Shown piece after piece: positions 26,223 to 35,045 of a stretch of 64,000 nucleotides of DNA; position 1 is the stretch's first letter; each line of letters starts with the position of its first letter. The DNA comes from Limnohabitans sp. JirII-31 (GTDB lineage Bacteria; Pseudomonadota; Gammaproteobacteria; Burkholderiales; Burkholderiaceae_C). The notes under the pieces were generated by a model, which saw only the letters and a list, made by a program, of their open reading frames with translations, was not told the origin of the DNA and did not search any database. A program made the translations under genes and the position numbers. The stretch spans positions 144,062 through 208,061 of the forward strand of contig NZ_NESA01000006.1 of assembly GCF_002778315.1 (NCBI RefSeq). Direction: 5' to 3'.

Positions 26223-26378
26223 GTTGAATGGCGCAGACTCTAGAAGCAGACCTGCCCAGCGTCAACGCTTGGGCTGAAAATTAGTTTTGCGCTGGCTGCA
26301 AAAGAAACATCGTCCAATCGGTCACAGCGTCAGTTTTGTATCCTTGTTTCAACTTTGGTTTTTCGGAGACAACCCCCC

Positions 26379-27380
26379 ATGACACCCATGCACCTCATCT
26401 TGCATCGCCCTGTGTCCGCTGGTCGCCGCATGTTGCTGGCTTTGGCAGGCAGTGTGTGTCTGAGCTTGAGCGCCCAGGCCGACACATTTCCCAGCAAAGC
26501 CATCACCATCGTTGTGCCCTTCCCGGCTGGTGGGCCTACCGACGCCAACGCCCGTCTGATTGGCAAAGAACTGTCTCAGGTACTGGGACAACCCGTGGTG
26601 ATCGACAACCGCGCCGGTGCGGGCGGCACGGTGGGCTCCACCTGGGTGGCGCGCGCGCCAGCGGATGGCTACACCTTGTTGTGGGGTGGGACCAGCAGCT
26701 TGGTGGTGGCCCCAGCGCTCTACCCCAACCTGAACTATGACCCTATCAAATCGTTCCAACCGATTGGCATGGTCGTGCGCGGGCCCATGATGCTGGCTGG
26801 GCGCGCCGGCTTGCCCGCCAAAACCCTGCCCGATCTGCTGGCCTACGCCAAGGCCAACCGCTTGACCTATGCCACCGCAGGCACGGGCTCAATTGGCCAT
26901 TTGGCCGGTGAACTGTTTCAAGAAATAACGGGCGTGCCCCTGGTGCATGTGCCCTACCGTGGCGGCGCCCCGGCCTTGAACGATTTGCTGGGTGGTCAAG
27001 TTGATTTGATTTTCGAAACCGCGCAATTCATGACGCCTCAGATCAAGGCAGGCAAGGTCAACACCTACGCCGTGGCCGGCACCAAGCGCTACCCCGGTTT
27101 GCCCGACATTCCCACCATGAGCGAGCTGATGGGCAAAGCCTCATGGGAAGCCTATTCATGGTTCGGTTTGGTCGCGCCGGCCAACACGCCGCCAGCCGTG
27201 ACCGCTGTGCTGGAAAAGGCCTTGCTCAAGGTGGTGACCGAGCCCAACACACGCGCACAAATCGTGGCGGGGGGCTTGGAGCCCGTCAATTCGAGTGCCG
27301 AGTTTTTAGCGCAAGCGATTGAGCAAGACCTCACCAAGTGGCGCACCATCGTCACCCGTCGCAACATCAAACCCGAGTGA
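26379..27380 (+). CDS. Bug/TctC-family periplasmic solute receptor
   Basis: The start at 26379 (MTPMHLILHRPVSAGRR) has a CGGAG ribosome site and gives a 333-residue product with a signal ending SLSAQADT. The family start FPSKAITIVVPFPAGGPTDANAR and the NRAGAGGTVG block are clear. It begins a rightward group, divergent from the NTF2-like operon, and ends 7 bases before a flavin monooxygenase, so it probably captures that enzyme's aromatic substrate. Confidence 0.87.
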   Translation: MTPMHLILHRPVSAGRRMLLALAGSVCLSLSAQADTFPSKAITIVVPFPAGGPTDANARLIGKELSQVLGQPVVIDNRAGAGGTVGSTWVARAPADGYTLLWGGTSSLVVAPALYPNLNYDPIKSFQPIGMVVRGPMMLAGRAGLPAKTLPDLLAYAKANRLTYATAGTGSIGHLAGELFQEITGVPLVHVPYRGGAPALNDLLGGQVDLIFETAQFMTPQIKAGKVNTYAVAGTKRYPGLPDIPTMSELMGKASWEAYSWFGLVAPANTPPAVTAVLEKALLKVVTEPNTRAQIVAGGLEPVNSSAEFLAQAIEQDLTKWRTIVTRRNIKPE

Positions 27381-27387
27381 GTTCAGC

Positions 27388-28584
27388 ATGCGTATCCTGA
27401 TTGCAGGCGCCGGCATTGGCGGCTTGATGACCGCTTTGGCCCTGGCCCAAAAAGGCTTTGACGTGGCGGTGTTTGAGCAGGCCGCCCAACTGGGCGAAGT
27501 TGGCGCCGGGGTACAGATGAGCGCCAATGGCTCGCGCTTGTTCTACGAACTCGGCATTGGCGACGAACTCAGTGCCGTGGCCTGCCACCCCACCGGCAAA
27601 GAAATACGCCTGTGGAGCACGGGCCAAACCTGGCAGCTGTTTGACCTGGGTGCCGAGTCGATCGTGCGCTACGGCTACCCCTACCTGATGCTGCACCGCG
27701 CCGACATGCACCGTGTGTTGGTCGATGCCCTGAACACCCTGCGTCCAGGCTGCGTGCACCTCAACCACAAAGTCAAAAACATCCAGCAAGAGGGCCACAC
27801 CGTCACCCTGCACTTTGAGCACGGCGCGTCTGCCGTGGGCGATGTGTTGATCGGTGCCGACGGTGTGCACTCGGTGGTGCGACGCTGCTTGTTTGGCGCC
27901 GACCAGCCGGTGTTCACCGGCTGCATGGCCTGGCGTGGTTTGATTCCTGCCGAGCAGTTGTCGGCCCACCTGCAACGCCCCGTGGGCATCAACTGGGTAG
28001 GCCCTGGTCGCCACGTGGTGCACTACCCGGTACGTCGCGGCGAGTTGGTCAATTTCGTCGGCATTGTCGAGCGCGACGACTGGCAAGAAGAGTCGTGGAA
28101 CCAACGCGGCACCCAAGCTGAATGCGCGCAAGACTTTGCGGGCTGGCACAGCGATGTGCAAGAAATGATTGCGCACATTGAAACCCCCTACAAATGGGCC
28201 TTGATGGGGCGCCCGCCTCTGCCCACGTGGCAGCAAGGGCGCATCAGCCTGCTGGGCGACGCGTGCCACCCCACCCTGCCCTTCTTGGCCCAAGGTGCCA
28301 TGATGGCCTTGGAAGACGCCATCGTGTTGGCGCGCTGCCTGGAACGCTACGCAGACCAACCCGAGACCGCTCTGGCGCGCTATGAGGCCGTGCGATTGGA
28401 ACGCACCTCCAACATCGTGGTGGGTTCGACAGAGAATGCCAAACGCTTTCACAATCCACTGCTGCGCGATGCAGTCGGTGCTCAGACCTATGTGAGCACC
28501 GAATGGACCACCGAGAAGATCAACGCGCGCTACACCTGGCTGTTTGAATACAACGCAGCCACAGTAGCGATTGACCCGATGTGA
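27388..28584 (+). CDS. FAD-dependent aromatic monooxygenase (salicylate/3-hydroxybenzoate hydroxylase type)
   Basis: The 398-residue protein has the FAD GxGxxG (GAGIGG, residues 6-11), the DG motif (GADGVHSVVR, about residues 155-164) and the GD motif (LLGDACHPTLPFLAQGA, about residues 289-305). It is a single-component class A flavoprotein hydroxylase that uses NAD(P)H and oxygen, most like salicylate or 3-hydroxybenzoate 6-hydroxylases. The start at 27388 puts the Rossmann strand at residue 2, as in relatives. It follows the Bug gene by 7 bases. Confidence 0.82.
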   Translation: MRILIAGAGIGGLMTALALAQKGFDVAVFEQAAQLGEVGAGVQMSANGSRLFYELGIGDELSAVACHPTGKEIRLWSTGQTWQLFDLGAESIVRYGYPYLMLHRADMHRVLVDALNTLRPGCVHLNHKVKNIQQEGHTVTLHFEHGASAVGDVLIGADGVHSVVRRCLFGADQPVFTGCMAWRGLIPAEQLSAHLQRPVGINWVGPGRHVVHYPVRRGELVNFVGIVERDDWQEESWNQRGTQAECAQDFAGWHSDVQEMIAHIETPYKWALMGRPPLPTWQQGRISLLGDACHPTLPFLAQGAMMALEDAIVLARCLERYADQPETALARYEAVRLERTSNIVVGSTENAKRFHNPLLRDAVGAQTYVSTEWTTEKINARYTWLFEYNAATVAIDPM

Positions 28585-28619
28585 GTTTTTTTTAACGACG
28601 ACAACAGCAGGAGACAACT

Positions 28620-29222
28620 ATGCAGACATTCACTTGGAAACGCATTGCCATCGCCACGGCGGCACTGAGCTTGGCCGCTTGCGCCAACCTCAGAATGCAC
28701 GACAAGAGCTGGACCACTTTGTTTGACAAAGACAGCAACCTCAACGGCTACACCCTGGTGGGCGACGCCAACTGGCGCATCCAAGACGGGCTGCTGCAAG
28801 CTGACCTGATTCAAAAGGTGGGCCCGAGCTACTTGGTGACAAAAGAAAGCTTTGCCGACCAAGAAATTTATGCCGAGTTTTGGGTCGATTCACAGACCAA
28901 CAGCGGCATCTTCATCCGCTGCCAGGACCCGAAAAAAATTGGTGCTGACAACTGCTATGAAATCAACATCTGGGACACCCGGCCTGACCCGTCTTATGGC
29001 ACTGGCGCGATTGTGGATGTGGCCAAGGTCTCGCCCATGCCCAAAGCCGGCGGTCAGTGGAACACGCTGGAGATCACCGCCAAGGGCAACCGCCTGACCG
29101 TCAAACTCAATGGTGTGGTCACAGCCGACGCCACCGACAGCAAGCTCGCCAAAGGCAACCTGGCCTTGCAATACGGCAGTGGCATTGTGAAATTCCGCAA
29201 AGTGCTGACACGCCCGATCTGA
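28620..29222 (+). CDS. DUF1080 (3-keto-disaccharide hydrolase-like) lipoprotein
   Basis: The 200-residue protein has a lipoprotein signal (MQTFTWKRIAIATAALSLAAC, lipobox LAAC) and a concanavalin-like DUF1080 domain (GYTLVGDANWRIQDGLLQ; NSGIFIRCQDP; YEINIWDTRPD). DUF1080 proteins act on or bind sugars, including 3-keto-disaccharides. A ribosome site (AGGAGA) precedes the ATG. It may share a transcript with the monooxygenase 35 bases upstream, although the functional link is not evident. Confidence 0.75.
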   Translation: MQTFTWKRIAIATAALSLAACANLRMHDKSWTTLFDKDSNLNGYTLVGDANWRIQDGLLQADLIQKVGPSYLVTKESFADQEIYAEFWVDSQTNSGIFIRCQDPKKIGADNCYEINIWDTRPDPSYGTGAIVDVAKVSPMPKAGGQWNTLEITAKGNRLTVKLNGVVTADATDSKLAKGNLALQYGSGIVKFRKVLTRPI

Positions 29223-29249
29223 GCCCGTGCACACCACGGCCTGTTGAAT

Positions 29250-30365
29250 TCAAAGACTCAACGCGTAGCTGGTGCTTCGTCCTGCGGACTCCGTGCGACG
29301 AAGCATGCCACGTTGAAGCAAGTCATTGATGTCTCGCAGCGCGGTGTCTGAAGAGCATTTGCCAATCGCCGCCCATTTCTGGTTGGTGAGCTTGCCATCA
29401 AATCCGTCGAGCATGCGATTGAGCACTTTGATCTGTCTTGAATTGAGCGATGTGCCTGACCACTGGCGCCAGAAATTGGCTTTCACCAAGACACGCGACA
29501 AGACCAGATCGGCTTCTTGCAGTGCACGCAGCAAGCACGCCAAGAACCAAGACAGCCACTCGGTTGCATCCAGATTGCCCTTCTGCGTTTTTTCGAGCAA
29601 GGCGTAGTAGTCCTTGCGCTCTTTTTGAATTTGCGCTGACAGACTGTAAAAGCGTTGTGTGCTTTGGTCGGCACGCGCCAACGCCATGTCGCCAATGGCT
29701 CGCGCAATGCGGCCGTTGCCATCGTCAAACGGGTGGAGGGTCACAAACCACAAGTGGGCAAGACCTGCTTTGACCAAAGGGTCCATCTCTTGCACCGCCT
29801 CAAACCACCTCAAGAAATCAGCCACTTCAGCGGGCAACACCTGTGCGGGTGGCGCTTCGTAATGCACGCGGCGTCGATGCATGGGTCCAGAGACCACTTG
29901 CATCGGGCCATCCGCATCATCACGCCAAGCCGCCACACGAATGGGCGTCATGCCACTTCGCCCCGTTGGAAACAAGGCTGCATGCCAAGCCATCAATCTC
30001 TTGGTGGTGAGAGGGGTGGCGTGCAAACTGGTGGCATCCAAGATCATCTCCACCACACCGTCCACGTGACGATCCGCAGGCTTGAGCACTGCAACATCGA
30101 TACCCAGTCTTCGGGCAATGGATGAGCGAACGGTGTCGGCGTCCAGATGCTCGCCTTCAATCTCGCTTGTTTTGAGGACGTCCTCGGTCAGGGCTTCGGC
30201 ATGGGCTTGTGCTTGTGAGCCCATCCCTTGGTCGCGCATACGCCCCATCAAGTGCCCAAGGGTTTGGTGCACTTTGGCCAGCAAAGGCATCAGCGTCTCG
30301 GCTTGGTAGTGCCAATGGGGCCAATTTTTGGATTGCCAAACGTACAGGTAATCACCGCTTTTCAT
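29250..30365 (-). CDS. Fic-domain AMPylase-type protein with N-terminal inhibitory motif
   Basis: Starting at MKSGDYLYVWQSKNWPHW (a DUF4172 domain) the protein is 371 residues. The Fic core carries the full motif HPFDDGNGR (residues 211-219). The inhibitory-helix motif (S/T)xxxE(G/N) is present at residues 66-71 (TSEIEG), which marks a class II self-inhibited enzyme. The C-terminus looks like a winged helix (KWAAIGKCSSDTALRDINDLLQRG). It should transfer AMP from ATP to a protein hydroxyl. It lies 46 bases after the first livF gene and may be co-transcribed or independent. Confidence 0.82.
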   Translation of the reverse strand: MKSGDYLYVWQSKNWPHWHYQAETLMPLLAKVHQTLGHLMGRMRDQGMGSQAQAHAEALTEDVLKTSEIEGEHLDADTVRSSIARRLGIDVAVLKPADRHVDGVVEMILDATSLHATPLTTKRLMAWHAALFPTGRSGMTPIRVAAWRDDADGPMQVVSGPMHRRRVHYEAPPAQVLPAEVADFLRWFEAVQEMDPLVKAGLAHLWFVTLHPFDDGNGRIARAIGDMALARADQSTQRFYSLSAQIQKERKDYYALLEKTQKGNLDATEWLSWFLACLLRALQEADLVLSRVLVKANFWRQWSGTSLNSRQIKVLNRMLDGFDGKLTNQKWAAIGKCSSDTALRDINDLLQRGMLRRTESAGRSTSYALSL

Positions 30366-30411
30366 GCGGCGATTAGACGCCCGATTCACCGCAAGGTCAA
30401 CACCGCCAGAT

Positions 30412-31137
30412 TCACACCGCGCAATATTGGTTTTGAATCGCTTCGTCCGCGAGCAGGTCTTGCGCGCTGCCCTCATGCACGATCAGGCCTTGGTCCAAGA
30501 TGTAGGCGCGGTCGGACACCGACAGCGCACGCGCCACGTTTTGCTCCACCAACAAAATGGTGATGCCTTGCGCCTTCATGCGCGCAAACAGCTCAAACAT
30601 CTCGTCCACCAGCACCGGCATGATGCCTTCGGAGGGCTCGTCCAACAAAATCATCCGCGGCTCGGCCATCATGGCGCGGGCAATGGCCAACATCTGCTGC
30701 TCGCCACCCGACATCGACGTGGCCTCTTGCGACAAACGTTCTTTCAAGCGAGGGAAGGTTTCTGCAATCACCTCGATGCGGGCATCGATGTCCACCTTGC
30801 GGCGGCTTGCCAACAAGCCCAGTTGCAAGTTCTCACGCACGGTGAGTGACGGCACGATACGACGGTCTTCGGGCACATAGGCAAAGCCTGCGTGAAAACG
30901 TGCATGGGCAGCTTGGGTCAGCAAGTCTTGGCCTGCAAACACCGCACTACCCGAGCATTTCGTGACCAAGCCCATGAGCGTGCGCAAGGTGGTGGTTTTG
31001 CCGGCCCCGTTGCGCCCCATCAGTGTAACGATCTCGCCCGCATGGACTTGGAAGGACACGTCTTGCACCACATGGCTGCGGTCGTACCACGCGTTCAAAC
31101 CGCGAACGTCCAACAAAGGTGTGTGTGTTGTCATCAT
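30412..31137 (-). CDS. livF: Branched-chain-amino-acid-type ABC transporter ATPase (LivF), cluster 1
   Basis: The 241-residue ATPase has Walker A (GRNGAGKTT), the Q-loop, the signature SGGEQQ and Walker B (MILLDEPSEG). The start overlaps the livG stop as TGATG. As the last gene of the LivKHMGF set it powers uptake through LivHM. In this context (monooxygenase, VOC, molybdenum hydroxylase) the cargo is more likely an aromatic acid than leucine. Confidence 0.9.
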   Translation of the reverse strand: MMTTHTPLLDVRGLNAWYDRSHVVQDVSFQVHAGEIVTLMGRNGAGKTTTLRTLMGLVTKCSGSAVFAGQDLLTQAAHARFHAGFAYVPEDRRIVPSLTVRENLQLGLLASRRKVDIDARIEVIAETFPRLKERLSQEATSMSGGEQQMLAIARAMMAEPRMILLDEPSEGIMPVLVDEMFELFARMKAQGITILLVEQNVARALSVSDRAYILDQGLIVHEGSAQDLLADEAIQNQYCAV

Positions 31138-31883
31138 CAACCCTGACCTAAATAAACACGACGCACTTCGTCGTTGTTGCGAATGTCGTCTGGTGTGCCC
31201 TGGGCCAAAAATTCGCCGTGGTGCAGCACGATCAAACGCTCGCAAATCCCCATCACCAATTTCATCTTGTGCTCCACCAAGATGACGGTGCGTTCCTCGG
31301 CCAGTTGAACTATCAAGTCCATCATGGCGGAGGTCTCTTGTGGCGACATGCCAGCCGTGGGCTCGTCCATCAGCAGCAGCTTGGGCGAGGCGGCCAGGGC
31401 CATGGCAATTTCCAGTGAGCGCTGTTGACCGTGGGCCAAGTCGGCCACGGTTTTGTCACGCAGCTGAATCAAGCCCACGCGTTCGAGCAAGGCATCGGCT
31501 TCGTCAATCGCTTCGCGCAACTGGTGGCGCGGCGTGAGGATGTCAAACCGGCTGTAGCGCATTTGCGCAGCCACCCGCACGTTCTCGTGCACGCTGAGTT
31601 GCTTGAACACGTTGGTGATTTGAAAGCTCTTGGCAATGCCGCGTCGGGCGTATTCGTGCGGGGCCAGGCCGGTGATGTTGTGACCCTCAAAGAAGATCTC
31701 ACCCGTGGTCGGCGTCAGGGCGCCACTGAGCACATTGAAGAAGGTGCTCTTGCCAGCACCGTTGGGGCCAATGATGGCCGTCAACTGGTTGGGGGCAAAA
31801 GACACCGACACATCCGACAAGGCCTTGAAGTGACCAAAGTGGCGACTGACGTTGCGCACGTCCAAAAATGCAGGGGCCGTCAT
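31137..31883 (-). CDS. livG: Branched-chain-amino-acid-type ABC transporter ATPase (LivG), cluster 1
   Basis: Start at MTAPAFLDVRNVSRHFGHF (248 residues), overlapping the livM stop by 4 bases; the frame upstream lies inside livM. Walker A is GPNGAGKST, the signature is LAHGQQRSLEIA (the LivG variant) and Walker B is LLLMDEPTAGM. It is the second ATPase of the transporter. Confidence 0.9.
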   Translation of the reverse strand: MTAPAFLDVRNVSRHFGHFKALSDVSVSFAPNQLTAIIGPNGAGKSTFFNVLSGALTPTTGEIFFEGHNITGLAPHEYARRGIAKSFQITNVFKQLSVHENVRVAAQMRYSRFDILTPRHQLREAIDEADALLERVGLIQLRDKTVADLAHGQQRSLEIAMALAASPKLLLMDEPTAGMSPQETSAMMDLIVQLAEERTVILVEHKMKLVMGICERLIVLHHGEFLAQGTPDDIRNNDEVRRVYLGQG

Positions 31884-32863
31884 GCGTGCGCTCCCTTCAA
31901 AACACCGCGCTTGACCAGGGTGTGCATCCAAGTGCCCCAAATGCCGCGCGGGAAAAACAACACCAAGGCCATGAACAAGAGGCCCACCACCGCCATCCAA
32001 TAGCGTGTCAGCGTGGTCACCACATCCTCCAAATACAAGAACACACCGGCACCGACAAACGGACCAAAGAAGGTGCCCATGCCGCCCAGCAAACACATCA
32101 TCACCGCTTGCCCCGACTGCAAATAGTGCAGCGAATCCACCGGCACCACCGACAGGTGCAAGGCACGCAAGGAACCCGCCAAACCACAAATGCCGGCCGA
32201 GATGACAAACACCAGCAACTTGGCGCGGTCCACGTCGTAGCCGCAAGCAGCGGTGCGTTTTTCGTTTTCACGAATCGCTTCAATCACCGACCCAAAGGGC
32301 GATGCCAGCACCCGCGACACCAGCCACAAAGCCAGCGCCACAAAAAACAGCAAGATGTAGTACTTGGACATGGGGTTCAAAAAGTCCAGATGCACCGGCC
32401 CAATGTCGATGGCTTCGGGCTTGATGCCACGAAAGCCGTTTTCACCACCCGTCCACTTCTCGGCCTTGTAAAACGTGTAGTACACGATTTGGCCCAAGGC
32501 CAAGGTCACCATCGAGAAGTAAATGCCGCGCGTGCGGATGGCGATGTAGCCCATCACCAAGCCCACCAACAAGGCTGCCAACACCCCCACCACGATGGCT
32601 GGCAACCAGTGCAGGTTGAAGAACACCATCGAAATACCGGTGAGGTAGCCCCCAACCCCTAAAAAAGCCGCATGACCGAAAGACAACATGCCGGTGTAAC
32701 CAAACACCAGGTTAAAGCCCACCGCATACAAACCAAAGATCAAGATGTTCACTGCCAAGGCCTCGTAGGGCATGAGCAGCGGAAACACCAGCAAAAAGGC
32801 CAACACAGCGCCGACCCGATGACGCGCCACAAAGTTGACGCCGTCTTTGAACACATCACTCAT
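31880..32863 (-). CDS. livM: Branched-chain-type ABC permease (LivM), cluster 1
   Basis: The 327-residue inner-membrane permease has many hydrophobic helices and the LivM hallmark GYTGMLSFGHAAFLGVGGY. It overlaps livH by 4 bases and livG by 4 bases, so the set is translationally coupled. Confidence 0.9.
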   Translation of the reverse strand: MSDVFKDGVNFVARHRVGAVLAFLLVFPLLMPYEALAVNILIFGLYAVGFNLVFGYTGMLSFGHAAFLGVGGYLTGISMVFFNLHWLPAIVVGVLAALLVGLVMGYIAIRTRGIYFSMVTLALGQIVYYTFYKAEKWTGGENGFRGIKPEAIDIGPVHLDFLNPMSKYYILLFFVALALWLVSRVLASPFGSVIEAIRENEKRTAACGYDVDRAKLLVFVISAGICGLAGSLRALHLSVVPVDSLHYLQSGQAVMMCLLGGMGTFFGPFVGAGVFLYLEDVVTTLTRYWMAVVGLLFMALVLFFPRGIWGTWMHTLVKRGVLKGAHA

Positions 32864-33744
32864 CCCAACGCTCCTGCTTTGCCAAAGAAGCCCTGTGGGC
32901 GAATCAACAGCACCAAGGCCATCAACACAAAGATCGACAACTCAGCAAACTCCGGCGCAAACAGCGAGGTCAGGCTAAACACCACCCCCACCAGCAGCCC
33001 GGCGACTACGGCACCCGGCAGTGAGCCCATGCCCCCCACCACCGTGACCACAAACGATTCGGCCAGCACCGGAATCCCCATCTCAGGGTTGACCGCGCGT
33101 GTGGGTGCGGCCAGCACACCCGACAAACCGGCAATCGCCGTGCCCAGGCCGAACACCAAGAACCACACCTTGGCAATGTCCACACCCAGCACACGCACGA
33201 TCTCTGAGTCGCGTGAACCAGCGCGGATGATCAAGCCATAGCGCGTCTTCTCCAGGAACAACCACAGCCCCACACTCACCACCGCCGTGGCACCGATCAA
33301 AAACAAACGGTAGAGCGGGAAGTGGCCAAAGCCCAAGTTGACCGCGCCACGCAAAGCCGACGGGGTAGACGAAGGCAAACCTTCAATGCCAAACAGCACG
33401 CGCGCCACATCGATCAACACATACGACAGACCAAAGGTCAGCAGCAAGGGGTAATCGATGCCACGCCCGTACAAGGGCCGCACCAAGAAGCGCTCGGCCA
33501 GCAAGCCAATGGCGCCCACCACGAGGGGCGCAATCATCAGCCCGAGCACAAAGCTGCCGGTGAGGCTCAAGAAGTAAACGCCTAAAAAAGCGCCCATCAT
33601 GAAGAACGCCCCGTGGGCAAAATTCACCACGGTCAACATGCCAAAGATCAGGGACAGGCCGATGGCCAAGAGCGCATACACAGCGCCCAAGGCCACGCCC
33701 GTCACCAACTGCAGCATGAATAAATTAAGGGTGATGTCTGTCAC
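32860..33744 (-). CDS. livH: Branched-chain-type ABC permease (LivH), cluster 1
   Basis: The 294-residue permease has the LivH start (GVALGAVYALLAIGLSLIFGM) and the VVNFAHGAFFMMGAF segment. It lies 21 bases after the binding protein gene, the usual livK-livH order. Confidence 0.9.
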   Translation of the reverse strand: MTDITLNLFMLQLVTGVALGAVYALLAIGLSLIFGMLTVVNFAHGAFFMMGAFLGVYFLSLTGSFVLGLMIAPLVVGAIGLLAERFLVRPLYGRGIDYPLLLTFGLSYVLIDVARVLFGIEGLPSSTPSALRGAVNLGFGHFPLYRLFLIGATAVVSVGLWLFLEKTRYGLIIRAGSRDSEIVRVLGVDIAKVWFLVFGLGTAIAGLSGVLAAPTRAVNPEMGIPVLAESFVVTVVGGMGSLPGAVVAGLLVGVVFSLTSLFAPEFAELSIFVLMALVLLIRPQGFFGKAGALG

Positions 33745-33765
33745 GGGACTGGTCTCCTGGATGCC

Positions 33766-35016
33766 TTAAGCCTTGTGGCCGAGTTCAGTGCAGCTGCGCA
33801 ACGTGGCTTCGTTGGCAGCGTCTGTGCTGACCACGTTGAACACGTCGTTCTTGTCTTTCATGCCCTTGGATTTGGACTCGACGATGATGACCGACTGCAC
33901 CGACTGGTGGTCGCACTTGCGGTAGTACTGGTCGCCCTTGTACCAGTTGTATTTCATGCGGCCCATGGCGTCGCTGACCTTGTTGGAGTCGGTGGTCTTG
34001 GCGTCCAACACACCTTGCAAGATGCTTCGGATACCGGCGTAGCCCAATGCGCCGTAGTCGGTCGGCACAGCACCGTTGTAGGCTTTGCGGTACTTGTCGT
34101 TGAAGGCCTTGGCCGCTGGCACTTTGTCTTCAATGCCCCAGTAGTACGAAGTGCCGCCCACCACACCATCAAACACCTCGGCACCGCCCGCTTGGCGTGC
34201 GGTGAACAACAGCACGGGCGTGATGATGCGGGTCTTTTCTTTCAAACCAAAGTCGGTGGCTTGCTTGGTGGCGTTGAGCAAGTCGCGGCCAAAGTTGCAC
34301 ATCACCAAGATGTCGGGGTTGAGCGCCTGAATGCGTGGTAGGAAAGCCGAGAAGTCTGAAGCTCCAATGGGGTGACGGATGTCGGCCAGTGTGGTGGCGC
34401 CCAGCGATTGACCGGCACGCTCAAAGCCGCGCACCATCTCGTGGCCATAGGCGTAGTCTGCGGTCAGATACACCACGCGCTTGCCGTATTTAGGGAAAGC
34501 GTAACGCGCCACAGCACCTGCCGTCATGTGGGGATTGAGCGCTTCGTGGAAGGTGTAAGGGCTCCAGTCTTTGGCCTCGTTGATGGCGTCCGACTGGCTG
34601 ATCGAGTTGAAGATCATCTTGCGCTCACGCGTGACCGCATTCATCGACAACTGCGTGGCGGCAGACAAAGAGCCGGCCATGAAGTCGACCTTGTCTTTCT
34701 CAATCAATTCCAGCGTGCGGGTGGCCGCTTCACCGGGGTTGAGCTTGTCATCACGCACCAGCAACTCGGCTTTACGGCCATTGAAGCCACCGGCATCGTT
34801 GAAGTCTTTGATGGCCAGTTCCGCCGCGCGCACTTGGTCTTGTGCTTCGGTGGAGTAGGCGCCGGTCAAAGGCACCAAAAAGCCAATTTTGATGGGCGCT
34901 GTTTGGGCGCTGGCAATGTTGAACAAAAACGGTGCGCTGCCTGCGGCAGAGGCAGCGGCACCCAGTTGCAGCAACTGACGGCGGTTAGGAAGCTTGGAAT
35001 TCGAATGGTCGCTCAT
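33766..35016 (-). CDS. Periplasmic binding protein of branched-chain-type ABC transporter (LivK), cluster 1
   Basis: The start at MSDHSNSKLPNRRQLLQLG has the ribosome site CAGGAGAC upstream and gives 416 residues. The signal is Tat-like (NRRQLLQLGAAASAAG, ending NIASAQ). The type I periplasmic-binding fold follows (IKIGFLVPLTGAYSTEAQDQVRAAELA). The family takes branched amino acids, amides and aromatic acids; the adjoining monooxygenase gene (29 bases upstream) favours an aromatic ligand. Confidence 0.85.
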   Translation of the reverse strand: MSDHSNSKLPNRRQLLQLGAAASAAGSAPFLFNIASAQTAPIKIGFLVPLTGAYSTEAQDQVRAAELAIKDFNDAGGFNGRKAELLVRDDKLNPGEAATRTLELIEKDKVDFMAGSLSAATQLSMNAVTRERKMIFNSISQSDAINEAKDWSPYTFHEALNPHMTAGAVARYAFPKYGKRVVYLTADYAYGHEMVRGFERAGQSLGATTLADIRHPIGASDFSAFLPRIQALNPDILVMCNFGRDLLNATKQATDFGLKEKTRIITPVLLFTARQAGGAEVFDGVVGGTSYYWGIEDKVPAAKAFNDKYRKAYNGAVPTDYGALGYAGIRSILQGVLDAKTTDSNKVSDAMGRMKYNWYKGDQYYRKCDHQSVQSVIIVESKSKGMKDKNDVFNVVSTDAANEATLRSCTELGHKA

Positions 35017-35045
35017 GCTTGTCTCCTGTTGTGGTTGAAATGAAA

